From positions 1 through 64,000 of the forward strand of contig CACOCY010000005.1 of the NCBI GenBank assembly GCA_902625725.1: a stretch of DNA of 64,000 nucleotides, in the 5' to 3' direction. The notes beneath the pieces were generated by a model. The model was not told the DNA's origin. It saw only the letters and a program-made list of their open reading frames with translations, and did not search any database. The position numbers and the translations under genes are program-made. This DNA is from an uncultured SAR116 cluster alpha proteobacterium (GTDB lineage Bacteria; Pseudomonadota; Alphaproteobacteria; Puniceispirillales; Puniceispirillaceae). This document shows positions 39,755 through 50,131 of this stretch, piece after piece; positions within the stretch are counted from its first letter, which is position 1, and every line of letters begins with the position of its first letter.

Positions 39755-40672
39755 GTGTCTAGTATATTAGCGGATAAGAATATTAGTTTGTTTTTGCAAG
39801 CTTTAGCAGCTGAAACAGGAGCATCGAAAAATACACTATCTGCTTATGAAAGTGATTTGATTATTGCAGATAATTATATTCAGGCCTTCTTCAAGACCAA
39901 TCTATCTTTTGCAGATGAGCATGAACTAACTTCTTGTCTTGCTTTCTGGAAAAAGGAAGGACAGTCCCCAAAGACAATTTTAAGGAGAATCAGCGCACTA
40001 AAAAATATGATGAAGTGGTTGGTTTCTGATGGGTACAGAGAAGATAACCCTGCCACATGGCTTGACAGTCCAAAACTTCCCAAATCTATTCCAACTAGCC
40101 TTTCTGAACCAGAAATAATTACTTTATTAGAGGCAACAGAAAAATTAACTTCGCCTAATAATTTAAGAATGTCAGCTGGCATGGAAATTTTATATAGCAC
40201 AGGATTACGCATTTCAGAACTGCTTCAATTACGGCGAGGTGACATTATTTCCGGAAAAGGTCTAATTATGGTTCGAGGTAAGGGGGGTAGAGAGCGTTTG
40301 GTGCCACTCACAGACATTGCAATTTCAAAAACAAAAACATGGTTAGAAATACGTGATGCTGATGGACCTGACACCTGTCATGAACAGCTATTAGCTCTCC
40401 CAAACGAGCAAAAGGTAACGCGTCAGAAATTCTCGGTACTTTTAAAAAAAATTGCTGTAATTGCTAACATAGACACAATGCGCGTCAGCCCCCATAAGCT
40501 TAGACACTCTTTTGCAACGCATATGTTAAATCGAGGAGCGGATTTAAGAAGCTTACAAATGATGCTTGGACATGCAGATATTTCAACTACACAAATATAT
40601 ACCAAAACACGCCCAGAACGTCTGCTGGGACTAGTTTCAACAAATCATCCTCTAGCTCAAAAAGAAAAATAG
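39755..40672 (+). CDS. xerD: site-specific tyrosine recombinase XerD
   Basis: Resolves chromosome dimers at dif with XerC. 305 residues with the full catalytic set: R152 (TGLRISEL), K176 (GKGGRER), H247 and R250 (HKLRHSF), H273 (GHADIS), Y282 (TTQIYT). GTG start at 39755. Length and motifs fit a housekeeping Xer protein rather than a phage integrase. The call of XerD over XerC rests on the aroK/aroB context. No dif site was identified in the window. Confidence 0.9.
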   Translation: MSSILADKNISLFLQALAAETGASKNTLSAYESDLIIADNYIQAFFKTNLSFADEHELTSCLAFWKKEGQSPKTILRRISALKNMMKWLVSDGYREDNPATWLDSPKLPKSIPTSLSEPEIITLLEATEKLTSPNNLRMSAGMEILYSTGLRISELLQLRRGDIISGKGLIMVRGKGGRERLVPLTDIAISKTKTWLEIRDADGPDTCHEQLLALPNEQKVTRQKFSVLLKKIAVIANIDTMRVSPHKLRHSFATHMLNRGADLRSLQMMLGHADISTTQIYTKTRPERLLGLVSTNHPLAQKEK

Positions 40673-40715
40673 ATATAGCAAATGCAATCACAGCGTTTGT
40701 GGCAATAATTTGCAG

Positions 40716-41519
40716 TCAATCTAATTTCCATGCGCTGATAGCATTTCGTGCATTTTTCACTTCGTTTAAATCAATTTCTTGAAGGACTAATTCAGCCTGA
40801 GGAGTTTTTGCCTCAGCAATAATCTGTCCCCAAGGGTTAACTATAAGCGAATGGCCAAAAGTTCGACGCCCATCCGCATGTATTCCCGACTGGGCGGCTG
40901 CTATTATAAAACTTCCCGTTTCAATTGCTCGCGCGCGTTGCAAAATGTGCCAGTGCGCACTACCGGTTTTCTCTGTAAAAGCAGCTGGTGTTACAATTAT
41001 TTCCGCTCCAGCCCGTGCCATTTCACGATACATTTTTGGGAATCTTAAATCATAGCAGATTGATAAGCCAATGTGCGCTATATCTGTTTTTCTTGTAACT
41101 ACTTCACTGCCAGACTGGAATTCGTCAGATTCCTTATAAATCTTTCCATCACCAACATCCGCATCAAACATATGAATTTTGTCGTAAGTCGCGAGAAAAT
41201 CACCTTCTTTACCTATAAGAACACCTCGATTTAATATTTTCTGCTGGTTAGACTGTTTTAACATAAGTGATCCAACTGATGTCATGATCTTGTATTTATG
41301 AGCAAGAAATTTAATTTTTTCTAGTGTGTCTGAATTATTCACGGGTTCAGCTTTTTCTCTAAGCTCTTGCTTGTTCTTAGCAATTATATTTGCACATTCT
41401 GGAAAACAAATTAAGGATACGTTTCTTTTGCTTGCCTCCAGCATGAAATTTTCTATTATATCCTGATTTTCTAATATATTATTGGACGCACAATATTGCG
41501 CTGCAGCAACAAGCATCAT
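40716..41519 (-). CDS. carbon-nitrogen hydrolase, Nit1/Nit2 type
   Basis: 267 residues, nitrilase-superfamily amidase. The catalytic triad is E41 (CFPECANI), K114 (TYDKIHMFD) and C155 (LSICYDLRFP). This branch includes omega-amidase and deaminated-glutathione amidase, both metabolite-repair enzymes; the exact substrate cannot be fixed here. It lies 6 bases after grxC on the same strand, a common alphaproteobacterial pairing. Confidence 0.92.
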   Translation of the reverse strand: MMLVAAAQYCASNNILENQDIIENFMLEASKRNVSLICFPECANIIAKNKQELREKAEPVNNSDTLEKIKFLAHKYKIMTSVGSLMLKQSNQQKILNRGVLIGKEGDFLATYDKIHMFDADVGDGKIYKESDEFQSGSEVVTRKTDIAHIGLSICYDLRFPKMYREMARAGAEIIVTPAAFTEKTGSAHWHILQRARAIETGSFIIAAAQSGIHADGRRTFGHSLIVNPWGQIIAEAKTPQAELVLQEIDLNEVKNARNAISAWKLD

Positions 41520-41525
41520 CGTATC

Positions 41526-41792
41526 CTAGCAATTAAGGAGATGGTCTAAGTTACCATTTAAGGCTATTTCGATCAATTCATCTGAGCCGCCAATATGAAT
41601 ATTATTTATAAAAATCTGTGGAACGGAAGTTTTGCCGCCTGCTCTTGAAGACATCGCTTCTCTACCCTTTCTATCAAGGGTGACGTCATATTGGGTATAT
41701 TTGATGTCACGACTTTTCAAAAGCTGCAATGCTCTATTACAGAAACCACAAAAATCTGCAGTGTAAATCTCTACTGAATTATGTGTAATCAT
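41526..41792 (-). CDS. grxC: glutaredoxin 3 (dithiol type)
   Basis: 88 residues. Active site C15-G-F-C18 (dithiol, with Gly-Phe in place of the commoner Pro-Tyr), cis-proline loop TSVPQIFINN and GGSDELIEI glutathione-binding end. Reduces disulfides with glutathione. Upstream, where many relatives have comF, there is only a 389-base noncoding gap. Confidence 0.93.
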   Translation of the reverse strand: MITHNSVEIYTADFCGFCNRALQLLKSRDIKYTQYDVTLDRKGREAMSSRAGGKTSVPQIFINNIHIGGSDELIEIALNGNLDHLLNC

Positions 41793-42181
41793 TATTTTTG
41801 CTCAAATCAAGTTTCTTAGCTTTATATAAAGCTACTTCAAGTCAATTTCAATTAAGGGCATCTAAATCAGATGGATAACAACTTATTCTAATTGGCATTA
41901 CTTCGTGCAGAAAAATATGTCATGATAAATTATATGCTATTTTTTTGCACACAAAACAATTGAACTGGTTTTTAAGGTAAACAAGTTAAGACTAAAAAAA
42001 GTAAATTATTTTACATACCAACAGAAATTTATAGAAGTTCACGAATTTACTATAAATAATTTTTTCAATTAAATTTTTCAATTGATTTTACCAAGTTTGG
42101 TTAAGTCCTCTGCTTTAAGCTAAATTGACATAAAAATAATAATCCGTGACCATAATAAAAACAAATTATCTTGAGATTTAA
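41793..42181. other. 389-base AT-rich gap between grxC and the methyltransferase gene
   Basis: Divergent promoter region. No gene, RNA or hairpin terminator recognised. TTGACA (42125-42130) faces the methyltransferase, but the best -10 like sequence (CATAAT, 42151-42156) is at 20-base spacing. comF would be expected here by gene order and is not seen. Confidence 0.4.
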
Positions 42182-43084
42182 ATGACTTCTCCTTTTGATT
42201 ATAAAATGCTTGCGCAGAATCGTAATAGGGCACTATTAAATCCAAAAGATGTAATGTTTTTGCGCGAAGCCTCAATAACTCGATTGCTCGACAGATTATA
42301 TGATGTAAAGCGCAATTTTACATCAATTCTAGATATTGGTAGTTTTAATGGGCGACTCACAGAACAATTATTATCTATGTCGCCGGCCAAACATACTGAT
42401 AATTATGCATTGTATCAGATTGATTTATCACAAAAGATGAGCAGCTTTTCCCATGCGCAGGCTCAATATAACTTTAGCTCTGAAATGCAACTAACCCAAG
42501 AAAAAACTTCCTTTGACTTAATTTTATCATCTCAATTTTTTCAATGGATAAATGACCTACCAGGAATGTTGATTCAGTGTCGTAATAAATTAAGGCCAGA
42601 CGGGCTCTTGTTAGTCAATTTTTTTGGAGGTCGAACTCTTCAAGAATTACGAGCCTGTCTAGCTCAGGCAGAGATTGATTTAACTAATGGGGCGCACCCA
42701 AGATGTATTCCGATGGTAGATGTTAAGGCAGCGGGTGGGCTGTTACAGCGTGCAGGATTTAAACTACCGGTTTGTGATTCCGATATTATAAAAGTAACTT
42801 ATTCATCTATTTTTGAATTAATGTCAGATTTGAGAAAAATGGGTGAGGCAAATGCTCTCGTCTCAAGGAGCAGACATTTTACATCTTTAAAATTGTTTCA
42901 AAAAGCAGGACAGATTTATCAGCAACAATTTGCAACTAATACCGGCAGAATAATTGCCACATTCGAGCTCATCACGCTCACTGGTTGGGCTTCACATGAA
43001 AGCCAGCAGAAACCATTACGCCCTGGAAGTGCAACTAGCGCTCTTGCTGATTATATTAAATCGGATTCGCCCAACAAAGGTTGA
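42182..43084 (+). CDS. NDUFAF5/BioC-like SAM methyltransferase
   Basis: 300 residues. The SAM-binding motif I is ILDIGSFNGRL (about 48-58). The start (LAQNRNRALLNPKDVMFLREASITRLLDRLYDV) and the segment PGMLIQCRNKLRPDGLLLVNFFGGRTLQELR match the alphaproteobacterial ancestor of NDUFAF5, which in mitochondria hydroxylates an arginine of complex I. A matching role here is possible but unproven; BioC-like methylation is the alternative. Confidence 0.8.
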   Translation: MTSPFDYKMLAQNRNRALLNPKDVMFLREASITRLLDRLYDVKRNFTSILDIGSFNGRLTEQLLSMSPAKHTDNYALYQIDLSQKMSSFSHAQAQYNFSSEMQLTQEKTSFDLILSSQFFQWINDLPGMLIQCRNKLRPDGLLLVNFFGGRTLQELRACLAQAEIDLTNGAHPRCIPMVDVKAAGGLLQRAGFKLPVCDSDIIKVTYSSIFELMSDLRKMGEANALVSRSRHFTSLKLFQKAGQIYQQQFATNTGRIIATFELITLTGWASHESQQKPLRPGSATSALADYIKSDSPNKG

Positions 43085-43104
43085 AATGTTGAGTTATTGA
43101 TCTC

Positions 43105-43497
43105 TCACAGTAAATCTTGAAGGCAGCTTACAAATCCCTTGTTTGCTTCTGGCATAGCGTATTTTCTTAAGTCATTCGCAAAAACCCATTTAAGCTCAGA
43201 CGCCGCTAGAGAACGGGGATTTCCCAACCACTTTCTACAAATATATAACAATAGAAGAATTTCAAAGTCAGGGTATTGGTAAGAGCTAAAATTTACTGGC
43301 GCAAGACAGCTTTCATTTGTATCAATATCTAGCTCCTCTTTGAGTTCACGTATAAGAGCTTTTTCTGCAATTTCATTTGGTTTAACTTTACCTCCTGGAA
43401 ATTCCCATAAATCACCCATATTTGCACCAACAGGACGTTTTGACAGCAAGATCCGACCATCTACATCAATTAAGGCACAAGCAACTACAATTTTCAT
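43105..43497 (-). CDS. mutT: MutT-type nudix hydrolase
   Basis: Sanitises 8-oxo-dGTP to 8-oxo-dGMP. 130 residues, the MutT size. The nudix box reads GGKVKPNEIAEKALIRELKE then ELDI, with the late glycine replaced by Asp; the REL-x-EE catalytic core is intact. LWEFPGGK is the family signature. It lies 25 bases after argJ; argJ-mutT is a typical pairing. Confidence 0.88.
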   Translation of the reverse strand: MKIVVACALIDVDGRILLSKRPVGANMGDLWEFPGGKVKPNEIAEKALIRELKEELDIDTNESCLAPVNFSSYQYPDFEILLLLYICRKWLGNPRSLAASELKWVFANDLRKYAMPEANKGFVSCLQDLL

Positions 43498-43522
43498 TTA
43501 TTTCAAACTTCTTTTTCATGTT

Positions 43523-44752
43523 CTAGCTACGATAATCTGCATTAATTGAAATATATTCATGTGTAAGATCGCATGTCCAAACGGTTGCATTCCCATCTTG
43601 CATTTGTAAATCAATATCAATGATGATATTATCGGATTTTATATGTTTTTCTACTTTATATTCCTTGTAACCTTCAAATTTCTTGCCATTTGTGGCAACT
43701 AACACACCCCCAACACGAATGGTTATTAAATTTGTTTTTACTAGTTCGCCAGCTTTTCCAATTGCCATTACTATGCGTCCCCAATTTGCATCCTCTCCCG
43801 CTATAGCTGTTTTGACCAATGGTGAGTTAGCAATTGATTTGGCAATATTATGAGCAGAGTTATTGCTGACGCCACCTGTTACATTTATCGTGATGAATTT
43901 TGAAGCGCCCTCTCCATCTTTTACTATTTGATGGGCAAGATCCACCATCACTTTTTGGAATGCTGAAATAAATTTATCTACAGTTGAGTCTTCGTATGAG
44001 ATCACAACTTTGCTTGCTCCTGTTGCTGCTGCTAGCACCATGTCATTTGTAGATGTATCACTATCAACGGTTATAGAATTGAAGCTTTTATTATTTACTA
44101 ACAAAAGAATTTTCTGTAACAGTGATTTTTCAATTTTTGCGTCTGTTACAATAAAGCCAAGCATGGTTGCCATGTTAGGTGCTATCATTCCTGAACCCTT
44201 GGCTATACCACAAATATTCACCGTCTGATTACCAAATTCGACTGTCTGACTTGTTACTTTAGCAAAAGTATCTGTGGTTTTAATGGCTGACGCTGCTTGA
44301 TACCAATCTGCAGTACCTTTTGAGTTCCACAAATTATCGATATGCCGATTTATAATGACGTCATCAAGAGGTTCCCCGATAACTCCTGTCGATGCCATCA
44401 TTATTGAGCTTACAGGTAGACCAGAGACTCTGGATATTGACGATAATATTGAATTAGCAGAACGCTCACCATCCACACCTGTAAATGCGTTTGCATTACC
44501 AGCATTTACTAGTAAGCATCTGCCCTGACCAATTTTTACAACATGCTTAGTGAGAAGCACACTTATTGCAGCTGTTGTGGATTTGGTGAATACGCCAGCA
44601 ATTGTGGTTTCAGGAGAAAACACCATTAATAGTAAATCATCCCTATTTTTATATTTGAGTCCAGAAGCAGCAGTCGCTAATTCAACACCAGTCAAGGGGG
44701 GCATCTTTACAAGAATTTTAGGTGCGAGTGGAGATATTTTTGAAATCGTCAT
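43523..44752 (-). CDS. argJ: bifunctional ornithine acetyltransferase / N-acetylglutamate synthase
   Basis: Recycles the acetyl group in arginine synthesis; some members also make N-acetylglutamate. 409 residues. The autoproteolysis site is in MIAPNMATMLGF with nucleophile T196, giving alpha and beta chains. CLLVNAGNANAFTG and the C-terminal HEYISINADYRS are family marks. Gene order ppiC-argJ-mutT on this strand. Use of ArgJ implies the cyclic pathway rather than ArgE. Confidence 0.95.
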   Translation of the reverse strand: MTISKISPLAPKILVKMPPLTGVELATAASGLKYKNRDDLLLMVFSPETTIAGVFTKSTTAAISVLLTKHVVKIGQGRCLLVNAGNANAFTGVDGERSANSILSSISRVSGLPVSSIMMASTGVIGEPLDDVIINRHIDNLWNSKGTADWYQAASAIKTTDTFAKVTSQTVEFGNQTVNICGIAKGSGMIAPNMATMLGFIVTDAKIEKSLLQKILLLVNNKSFNSITVDSDTSTNDMVLAAATGASKVVISYEDSTVDKFISAFQKVMVDLAHQIVKDGEGASKFITINVTGGVSNNSAHNIAKSIANSPLVKTAIAGEDANWGRIVMAIGKAGELVKTNLITIRVGGVLVATNGKKFEGYKEYKVEKHIKSDNIIIDIDLQMQDGNATVWTCDLTHEYISINADYRS

Positions 44753-44817
44753 ATTACCAAGTTTAAAATATTACTTAAACGAAAAGCCCTTTGTTAGTAA
44801 GATTTTTTATTAATTAT

Positions 44818-45720
44818 TTATTTATCCGGTTGTTTCAGATTCCCCTGTTTTTTTTGCCATTCGTCTTGAATATTTGTAAGAGGAACTTTCTCTATGGTAG
44901 CCTCAGCTCGAAGTGTTTCAATAATTCTAGCAAAAGCTATTTTTGTAATGTTTTCGGTTAATTGTTGCGACATTTCTTCAAGTGACCTTGCATCAGAAAT
45001 TCTTTTATCAAACACTTTTATCACATGCCAGCCAAATTGTGATTGAACTGGAGAAGTTGTAAAACTTTCTACTTCCAGACTAAAAGCAGCTTGCTCAAAT
45101 ACAGGCACCATGGCTCCACGTCCAAAATATCCTAAATCACCGCCGCTGGGTCCAGAAGGACCTGTAGATATTTCACGTGCAAGTTCTGCGAAATCTTTGC
45201 CACCTTTTAGTCTTTCGATAGCATTAATTGCTGCTTGCTCCTCCGCTAATAAAATATGAGACGCTTTTACCTCTTCTCTTGAGGTAAGATCTGAAACATA
45301 GGCATTGTACGCATTGTTAATCGCTTCTGGCGTAACCGACTTTGCAATTTCAGCTCTCAACCAGTATTCTGCAAGAACTCTTTGCGCAGCAATTCGCATG
45401 GCCTCAATTACTAATGGGTCATCAAATAAATCACTTTTTTCACCCGCTTTCGCTGCAAGTTTTGTATTAATTACTTCATCAACCATTTGGTCAAAATAAC
45501 TCGCTAATGGCTGATTTTGATATTCTGCAGGCAGTTTTTCGATTAATTCAAGGATTTCGTTAAGTTCTATTACGACGTCATCGACAGTAGCTACAGCTAT
45601 GCTCTCATTAGATTGGGCCTCAACGGTTTTAATAAAATTTGCACTGTGTGTAGCAATAAAAAACGTAATAAAAGCTGCTAAAGTTTGCATAAAGCGTATG
45701 TAAATTAAATTGTATTTCAT
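44818..45720 (-). CDS. periplasmic parvulin peptidyl-prolyl isomerase
   Basis: 300 residues: signal-like segment MQTLAAFITFFIATHSANF (from residue 11), a helical SurA-N-like chaperone region, then a parvulin domain with VKASHILLAEE, GGDLGYFGRGAMVPVFEQAAFSL and QFGWHVIKV. It should fold periplasmic or outer-membrane proteins. First in the ppiC-argJ-mutT direction and divergent from secA; ppiC beside secA is usual in alphaproteobacteria. Confidence 0.9.
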   Translation of the reverse strand: MKYNLIYIRFMQTLAAFITFFIATHSANFIKTVEAQSNESIAVATVDDVVIELNEILELIEKLPAEYQNQPLASYFDQMVDEVINTKLAAKAGEKSDLFDDPLVIEAMRIAAQRVLAEYWLRAEIAKSVTPEAINNAYNAYVSDLTSREEVKASHILLAEEQAAINAIERLKGGKDFAELAREISTGPSGPSGGDLGYFGRGAMVPVFEQAAFSLEVESFTTSPVQSQFGWHVIKVFDKRISDARSLEEMSQQLTENITKIAFARIIETLRAEATIEKVPLTNIQDEWQKKQGNLKQPDK

Positions 45721-46079
45721 AGTAGAGGCCTGTTTGAATTTTCGCTTGTTTAGGTAAATTTAAATAACTACAGCGTATATAAGTATCACCCCATCGGCAA
45801 GAAATCCAGAAAAGGATATCACTTCTTTTTCATGGGTCATTTTATTTATTTAGGTTGTAATTTTTTAATAAGTAAATCGTCATTATAACACCCATAAAGT
45901 TGATTGCTCTTTCGTTTTGTCTCCTTTTTTATGATATAGACAAGATTATGTTAAATCTTGAATTTCCTTGCCTGTATCCCCATTTCTGGTTATCTAAGAC
46001 GAATTGCATATATGCCAGAAAACGTAACTTTTTGGGTAAGAGTGGGTTAGAAACCTAGACAGAAACGGAAAATCCAATA
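45721..46079. other. 359-base divergent promoter region between ppiC and secA
   Basis: No gene established. A 36-codon frame (45949-46059) ends 20 bases before secA, but has no signal peptide, no recognised arrest motif and no good ribosome site. No hairpin terminator or known riboswitch seen. Confidence 0.4.
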
Positions 46080-48701
46080 ATGTTTACTTCTATAGCAAAA
46101 TCATTGTTTGGTGACTCAAATGAAAGAGTGATCAAAAAGTTTCAGTCTCTTATTGATAAGATAAATCTGCTTGAGCCTAGTATAGAAGAGCTTGATAAGG
46201 AAGGCATTAAGAGATTTTCAAATGACTTGCGTGAACGAGCGACATCTGGTGAGAGCCTAGATTTACTTTTGCCTGAAGCCTTCGCACTTGTTCGTGAAGC
46301 AGCTAAAAGAACGCTTGGTCAAAGACATTTTGATGTTCAGCTAATGGGGGGCATTACTTTGCATCAAGGTCGCATAGCCGAGATGAGAACAGGTGAAGGG
46401 AAAACACTTGTAGCAACATTAGCGGCTTATCTAAACGCTCTGACTGGTCAGGGCGTTCATGTGGTTACGGTGAATGATTATTTGGCTGAACGAGACTCAC
46501 GTTGGATGGGCGAAATATATAGTTATCTTGGGCTTAGCGTTGGTTGTATTGTCAGTCAGATGAGTGACGAGGAGAGGAGAGCTGCTTATAAGTGTGATAT
46601 TACCTATGGAACAAATAATGAATATGGTTTCGATTATTTAAGAGATAATCTCAAATTCTCACTGGCGGACATGGTTCAGCGGAAACATCACTTCGCCATT
46701 GTAGATGAGGTAGACTCCATTTTAATAGATGAAGCTAGAACTCCTTTAATTATTTCTGGCCCGTCGGAGACATCAGTTGAATTATACGAGCAGGTAAATC
46801 AGATAATTCCTAAAATTAACAATGAAGATTATGAAGTGGATGAAAAAGCCCGATCTGCAACGCTCACCGAAAGAGGTGTCGAACATGCTGAAGAATTATT
46901 GATGCAGGCCGGTCTAATGCAATCAGGGACATTATATGACTCCGCAAACGTAAATTTATTACACCACATTTCTCAGGCGCTCAGAGCTCATAAGATGTTT
47001 ACGAAGAATAAACACTATATGGTTAAAAATGAAGAACTTCTAATAATAGACGAGTTTACCGGTAGGGCAATGCAAGGTAGGCGCTTCTCCGACGGATTAC
47101 ACCAGGCATTGGAAGCAAAAGAAAAATTGCCAATAAAACCTGAAAATCAAACGCTTGCTTCTGTAACATATCAGAATTATTTTAGGCTTTACGAGAAACT
47201 ATCCGGCATGACAGGGACTGCTCTTACAGAAGCCGGAGAGTTCTCAGAAATTTACGCGCTTGAAGTCGTTTCAATCCCAACCAACATGCCTGTTCTTCGA
47301 AAAGATGATGATGATGCCATTTACCGTACAGGCAAAGAGAGAGACGTCGCTATTATTGACTTAATTCTAGAATGTCGTGAAAAGGGTCAACCTATATTAG
47401 TGGGAACTGTAAGTATAGAAAAATCAGAGGCTTTGTCAGAGGCTCTCAAAAGTAAACGAATACCCCACAATGTTTTAAATGCGAGATTTCATCAGGAGGA
47501 GGCTAAAATTATTGCTAATGCGGGGGTGCCCGGTGCCGTTACAATTGCAACTAATATGGCGGGACGTGGAACTGATATTCAACTTGGGGGAAACCTAGAG
47601 ATGAAATTGATGGAAAATCAAGTTGATATAACTTCAGTAGCGGCAACGAAAATTGTGGAGGAAATAGAAGAGGGAAAGAAAAAAGCGCTTGCAGCTGGAG
47701 GCCTATTTGTGCTCGGAACAGAACGGCACGAATCTAGGCGGATTGACAACCAGCTTAGAGGCAGAACCGGTAGGCAGGGAGACGTAGGTTCATCAAAGTT
47801 TTTTCTCTCTCTTGAAGATGATTTGATGAGAATATTTGGTTCAGAAAAACTAGATGGAATGTTACAGAAACTTGGTTTAGAGGAAGGCGAGTCTATTGCT
47901 CATAACTGGATCAACAAAGCTGTTGAAAAAGCTCAATCAAAAGTGGAGTCTCATAACTTTGAAATTAGAAAACAACTATTGAAATATGACGATGTAATGA
48001 ATGACCAGCGTCAGGTTGTATTTAGTCAGCGTAAAGATATTATGCAGACTGAGGACGTACACGATACGGTGCTAAGCATGCGAGAAGAAACAATAGATTG
48101 GATTGTGGGCGAGGCAATCCCGAGTGGCAGTTTTCCGGATGCGTGGGATTCTGAATTACTTACATCACTTGCAATGTCTCACTTGGGAATTCAGGTTCCA
48201 GGTTCAGAGTGGGTAAGCGAAGATAATGTGACAGATAGCGAAATAGCAGACAGGCTTTTATCAGCCTCTAATCAACATATGGCGGGAAAGGCGACAATTT
48301 TTGGTCGAGAAACAATGCGTAATATAGAAAAATCTGTTGTTCTTCAAATCCTTGATCAGCATTGGAAAGAGCATTTGCTCAGTTTAGACCATTTGCGACA
48401 AGGAATTAATTTAAGAGCCTATGCACAAAAAGATCCGCTTAATGAATACAAGAGAGAAGCCTTTCAAATGTTTGAAGGAATGCTTGATAAAATGCGACAA
48501 ACTGTGACTATGGCGCTCGCACATGTTGAACTTAAGACGGCTCAACCTACTTTAAAGCAAACGGATAAACCTGTTCAAGATGAGGCTTCACAACGAAATA
48601 TTTTACCCAATTCACAAACAAAAAATATAAAAGTTCCAAGAAATGCTCCGTGCCCTTGTGGGTCTGGGAAAAAATATAAGCATTGTCATGGAAAGATATA
48701 G
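46080..48701 (+). CDS. secA: protein translocase ATPase SecA
   Basis: Motor that drives preproteins through SecYEG. 873 residues, full length. Walker A region [11 protein letters not shown] (GEGKT 105-109), Walker B and DEAD-like [20 protein letters not shown], motif [10 protein letters not shown], and the C-terminal SecB/zinc motif with C858, C860, C869 and H870. All domains appear intact. DUF1178 follows on the same strand. Confidence 0.98.
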   Translation: MFTSIAKSLFGDSNERVIKKFQSLIDKINLLEPSIEELDKEGIKRFSNDLRERATSGESLDLLLPEAFALVREAAKRTLGQRHFDVQLMGGITLHQGRIAEMRTGEGKTLVATLAAYLNALTGQGVHVVTVNDYLAERDSRWMGEIYSYLGLSVGCIVSQMSDEERRAAYKCDITYGTNNEYGFDYLRDNLKFSLADMVQRKHHFAIVDEVDSILIDEARTPLIISGPSETSVELYEQVNQIIPKINNEDYEVDEKARSATLTERGVEHAEELLMQAGLMQSGTLYDSANVNLLHHISQALRAHKMFTKNKHYMVKNEELLIIDEFTGRAMQGRRFSDGLHQALEAKEKLPIKPENQTLASVTYQNYFRLYEKLSGMTGTALTEAGEFSEIYALEVVSIPTNMPVLRKDDDDAIYRTGKERDVAIIDLILECREKGQPILVGTVSIEKSEALSEALKSKRIPHNVLNARFHQEEAKIIANAGVPGAVTIATNMAGRGTDIQLGGNLEMKLMENQVDITSVAATKIVEEIEEGKKKALAAGGLFVLGTERHESRRIDNQLRGRTGRQGDVGSSKFFLSLEDDLMRIFGSEKLDGMLQKLGLEEGESIAHNWINKAVEKAQSKVESHNFEIRKQLLKYDDVMNDQRQVVFSQRKDIMQTEDVHDTVLSMREETIDWIVGEAIPSGSFPDAWDSELLTSLAMSHLGIQVPGSEWVSEDNVTDSEIADRLLSASNQHMAGKATIFGRETMRNIEKSVVLQILDQHWKEHLLSLDHLRQGINLRAYAQKDPLNEYKREAFQMFEGMLDKMRQTVTMALAHVELKTAQPTLKQTDKPVQDEASQRNILPNSQTKNIKVPRNAPCPCGSGKKYKHCHGKI

Positions 48702-48744
48702 TACAATATAACAAATTAAGAGTGTTGGGATAAGAAGCAAAAAT

Positions 48745-49275
48745 ATGATTAAATATAGCTTAAATTGCGAATTTTTGCATACATTTGAAGCGTGGTTTAG
48801 TAATTCTGCCAGTTTTGAGAAGCAATGCAACCTTGATTTAGTTCAGTGCCCTGAGTGCGGTAGTAGCAAAATTAAACGTGCTCTTATGACACCAAATTTG
48901 AATGTCGGCAAACACAACAAAAAACAAAATCATAAACTAGAAGTCGACAATACTGATAGAGTGGCTTCGGAAAGTGGAATTGGAATTGATAAAGGCTCTT
49001 CTAAAATTTCTCAGGTCACGAAACGTCCTGACTTTTCGCCGGATAGAAAAATTAATCCTGAGCAAGCCATCACTATATTAAGAAATATTCGCAGTTTCTT
49101 TGAAAAGAACGGTCGGAATGTTGGTGACAAGTTTGCGCAGGAAGCGATAAAAATACATTATGGAGAAAGTGAACCAGACTTAATCTATGGCACATGCACG
49201 CCTGAGGAAGGAGAACAACTTATGGATGAGGGTGTGGAGTTTGCAGAATTACCTGCGTTGCCGAAAGATAATTGA
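48745..49275 (+). CDS. DUF1178 family protein
   Basis: 176 residues. MIKYSLNCEFLHTFEAWFSNSASFEKQ then CPECGSSKIKRALMTPNL is the DUF1178 zinc-ribbon-like start; the end has KNGRNVGDKFAQEAIKIHYGE and GTCTPEEGEQLMDEGVEFAELP. The family is conserved in alphaproteobacteria and uncharacterised. It commonly follows the Nit hydrolase gene; here it follows secA instead. It converges on ubiG. Confidence 0.9.
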   Translation: MIKYSLNCEFLHTFEAWFSNSASFEKQCNLDLVQCPECGSSKIKRALMTPNLNVGKHNKKQNHKLEVDNTDRVASESGIGIDKGSSKISQVTKRPDFSPDRKINPEQAITILRNIRSFFEKNGRNVGDKFAQEAIKIHYGESEPDLIYGTCTPEEGEQLMDEGVEFAELPALPKDN

Positions 49276-49285
49276 AATCAGCATT

Positions 49286-50032
49286 TTACGCTGGATTTTC
49301 TGCTAAACTTCCGGAAGCTCCGTAATTCACGGCTGTGATTGAGGTGGTTCTAAATCTTCCATCTAAAAGTGGTTTAAAACCAGTTATATCGTCAAAAATT
49401 ATACCTGCTTTTAACGCTTCATTTTGAAGCTCCGCCGGCTTCAAAAATTTGTTAAAATCATGAGTGCCTCTAGGTACGATATCTAATATATATTCTGCTG
49501 CAATTTTTGCAAAAGCTAAAGAGAGTAAAGTTCGATTAATTGTCGTTATTATGATAACACTTTTTGGAGCGAGAAGACGCTTTATAGAGTTAAAAAATAA
49601 GGCTCTATTGCATACATGTTCTATTACCTCAGATGCATATATGACGTTGAATTTCATACCACTTTCTGCTAGCTCCTCAGCAGTAGTCAGTTTATAATTA
49701 ATTCTAAGTTGAGATAGTTCAGCGTGCTGCTTAGCAACCTGAATAGCGGAAGAGGAGCTATCTATGGCCGTTACGATGCCCCCTAACCTTGCCATAGGTT
49801 CTGCTAAGAGTCCGCCACCACAACCAATATCAAGAATATTCAGCCCACTAAGAGGGTCTGTTCTTTCCCAGTTTCCAAGACAATGCCTTTTTATAGCACT
49901 TTTAAAATACTCTAAACGTATAGGTGTAAATTGGTGTAAAGATCTTAGAGATCCGTCGGGGTTCCACCATTCTTCAGAGATTGCCTCAAATTGTTTGTTA
50001 TCTTTTGGGTCGATTGTTGAGTTAAATGCCAT
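49286..50032 (-). CDS. ubiG: ubiquinone biosynthesis O-methyltransferase
   Basis: Catalyses both O-methylations in ubiquinone synthesis. 248 residues. SAM motif I ILDIGCGGG (66-74); EEWWNPDGSLRSLHQFTPIRL near the N-terminus and PRGTHDFNKFLKPAEL are UbiG signatures. Divergent from lysC with 99 bases between, the usual neighbourhood. Confidence 0.95.
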   Translation of the reverse strand: MAFNSTIDPKDNKQFEAISEEWWNPDGSLRSLHQFTPIRLEYFKSAIKRHCLGNWERTDPLSGLNILDIGCGGGLLAEPMARLGGIVTAIDSSSSAIQVAKQHAELSQLRINYKLTTAEELAESGMKFNVIYASEVIEHVCNRALFFNSIKRLLAPKSVIIITTINRTLLSLAFAKIAAEYILDIVPRGTHDFNKFLKPAELQNEALKAGIIFDDITGFKPLLDGRFRTTSITAVNYGASGSLAENPA

Positions 50033-50131
50033 ATTCTTTCCTAGAATTAAATTTGTGACTTGTGTGTTTGAGACATGTTAAGTAATAACCAAGTAATAAA
50101 TATAGTCTGAAGTTTAAATTTATAAAGAAAA

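Noticed and set aside
39755-40672. Phage integrase or genomic-island boundary
   Set aside because: Length, motifs and housekeeping neighbours fit XerD; no tRNA, direct repeats or phage genes nearby.
40678-40713. GCAAAT...ATTTGC inverted repeat between xerD and the Nit hydrolase as terminator or dif-like site
   Set aside because: Short stem, long loop, no T run, and it does not match the usual 28-base dif layout.
45949-46059. SecM-like regulatory peptide upstream of secA
   Set aside because: 36 residues, no signal peptide, no RAPP-type or other known arrest motif, weak ribosome site.
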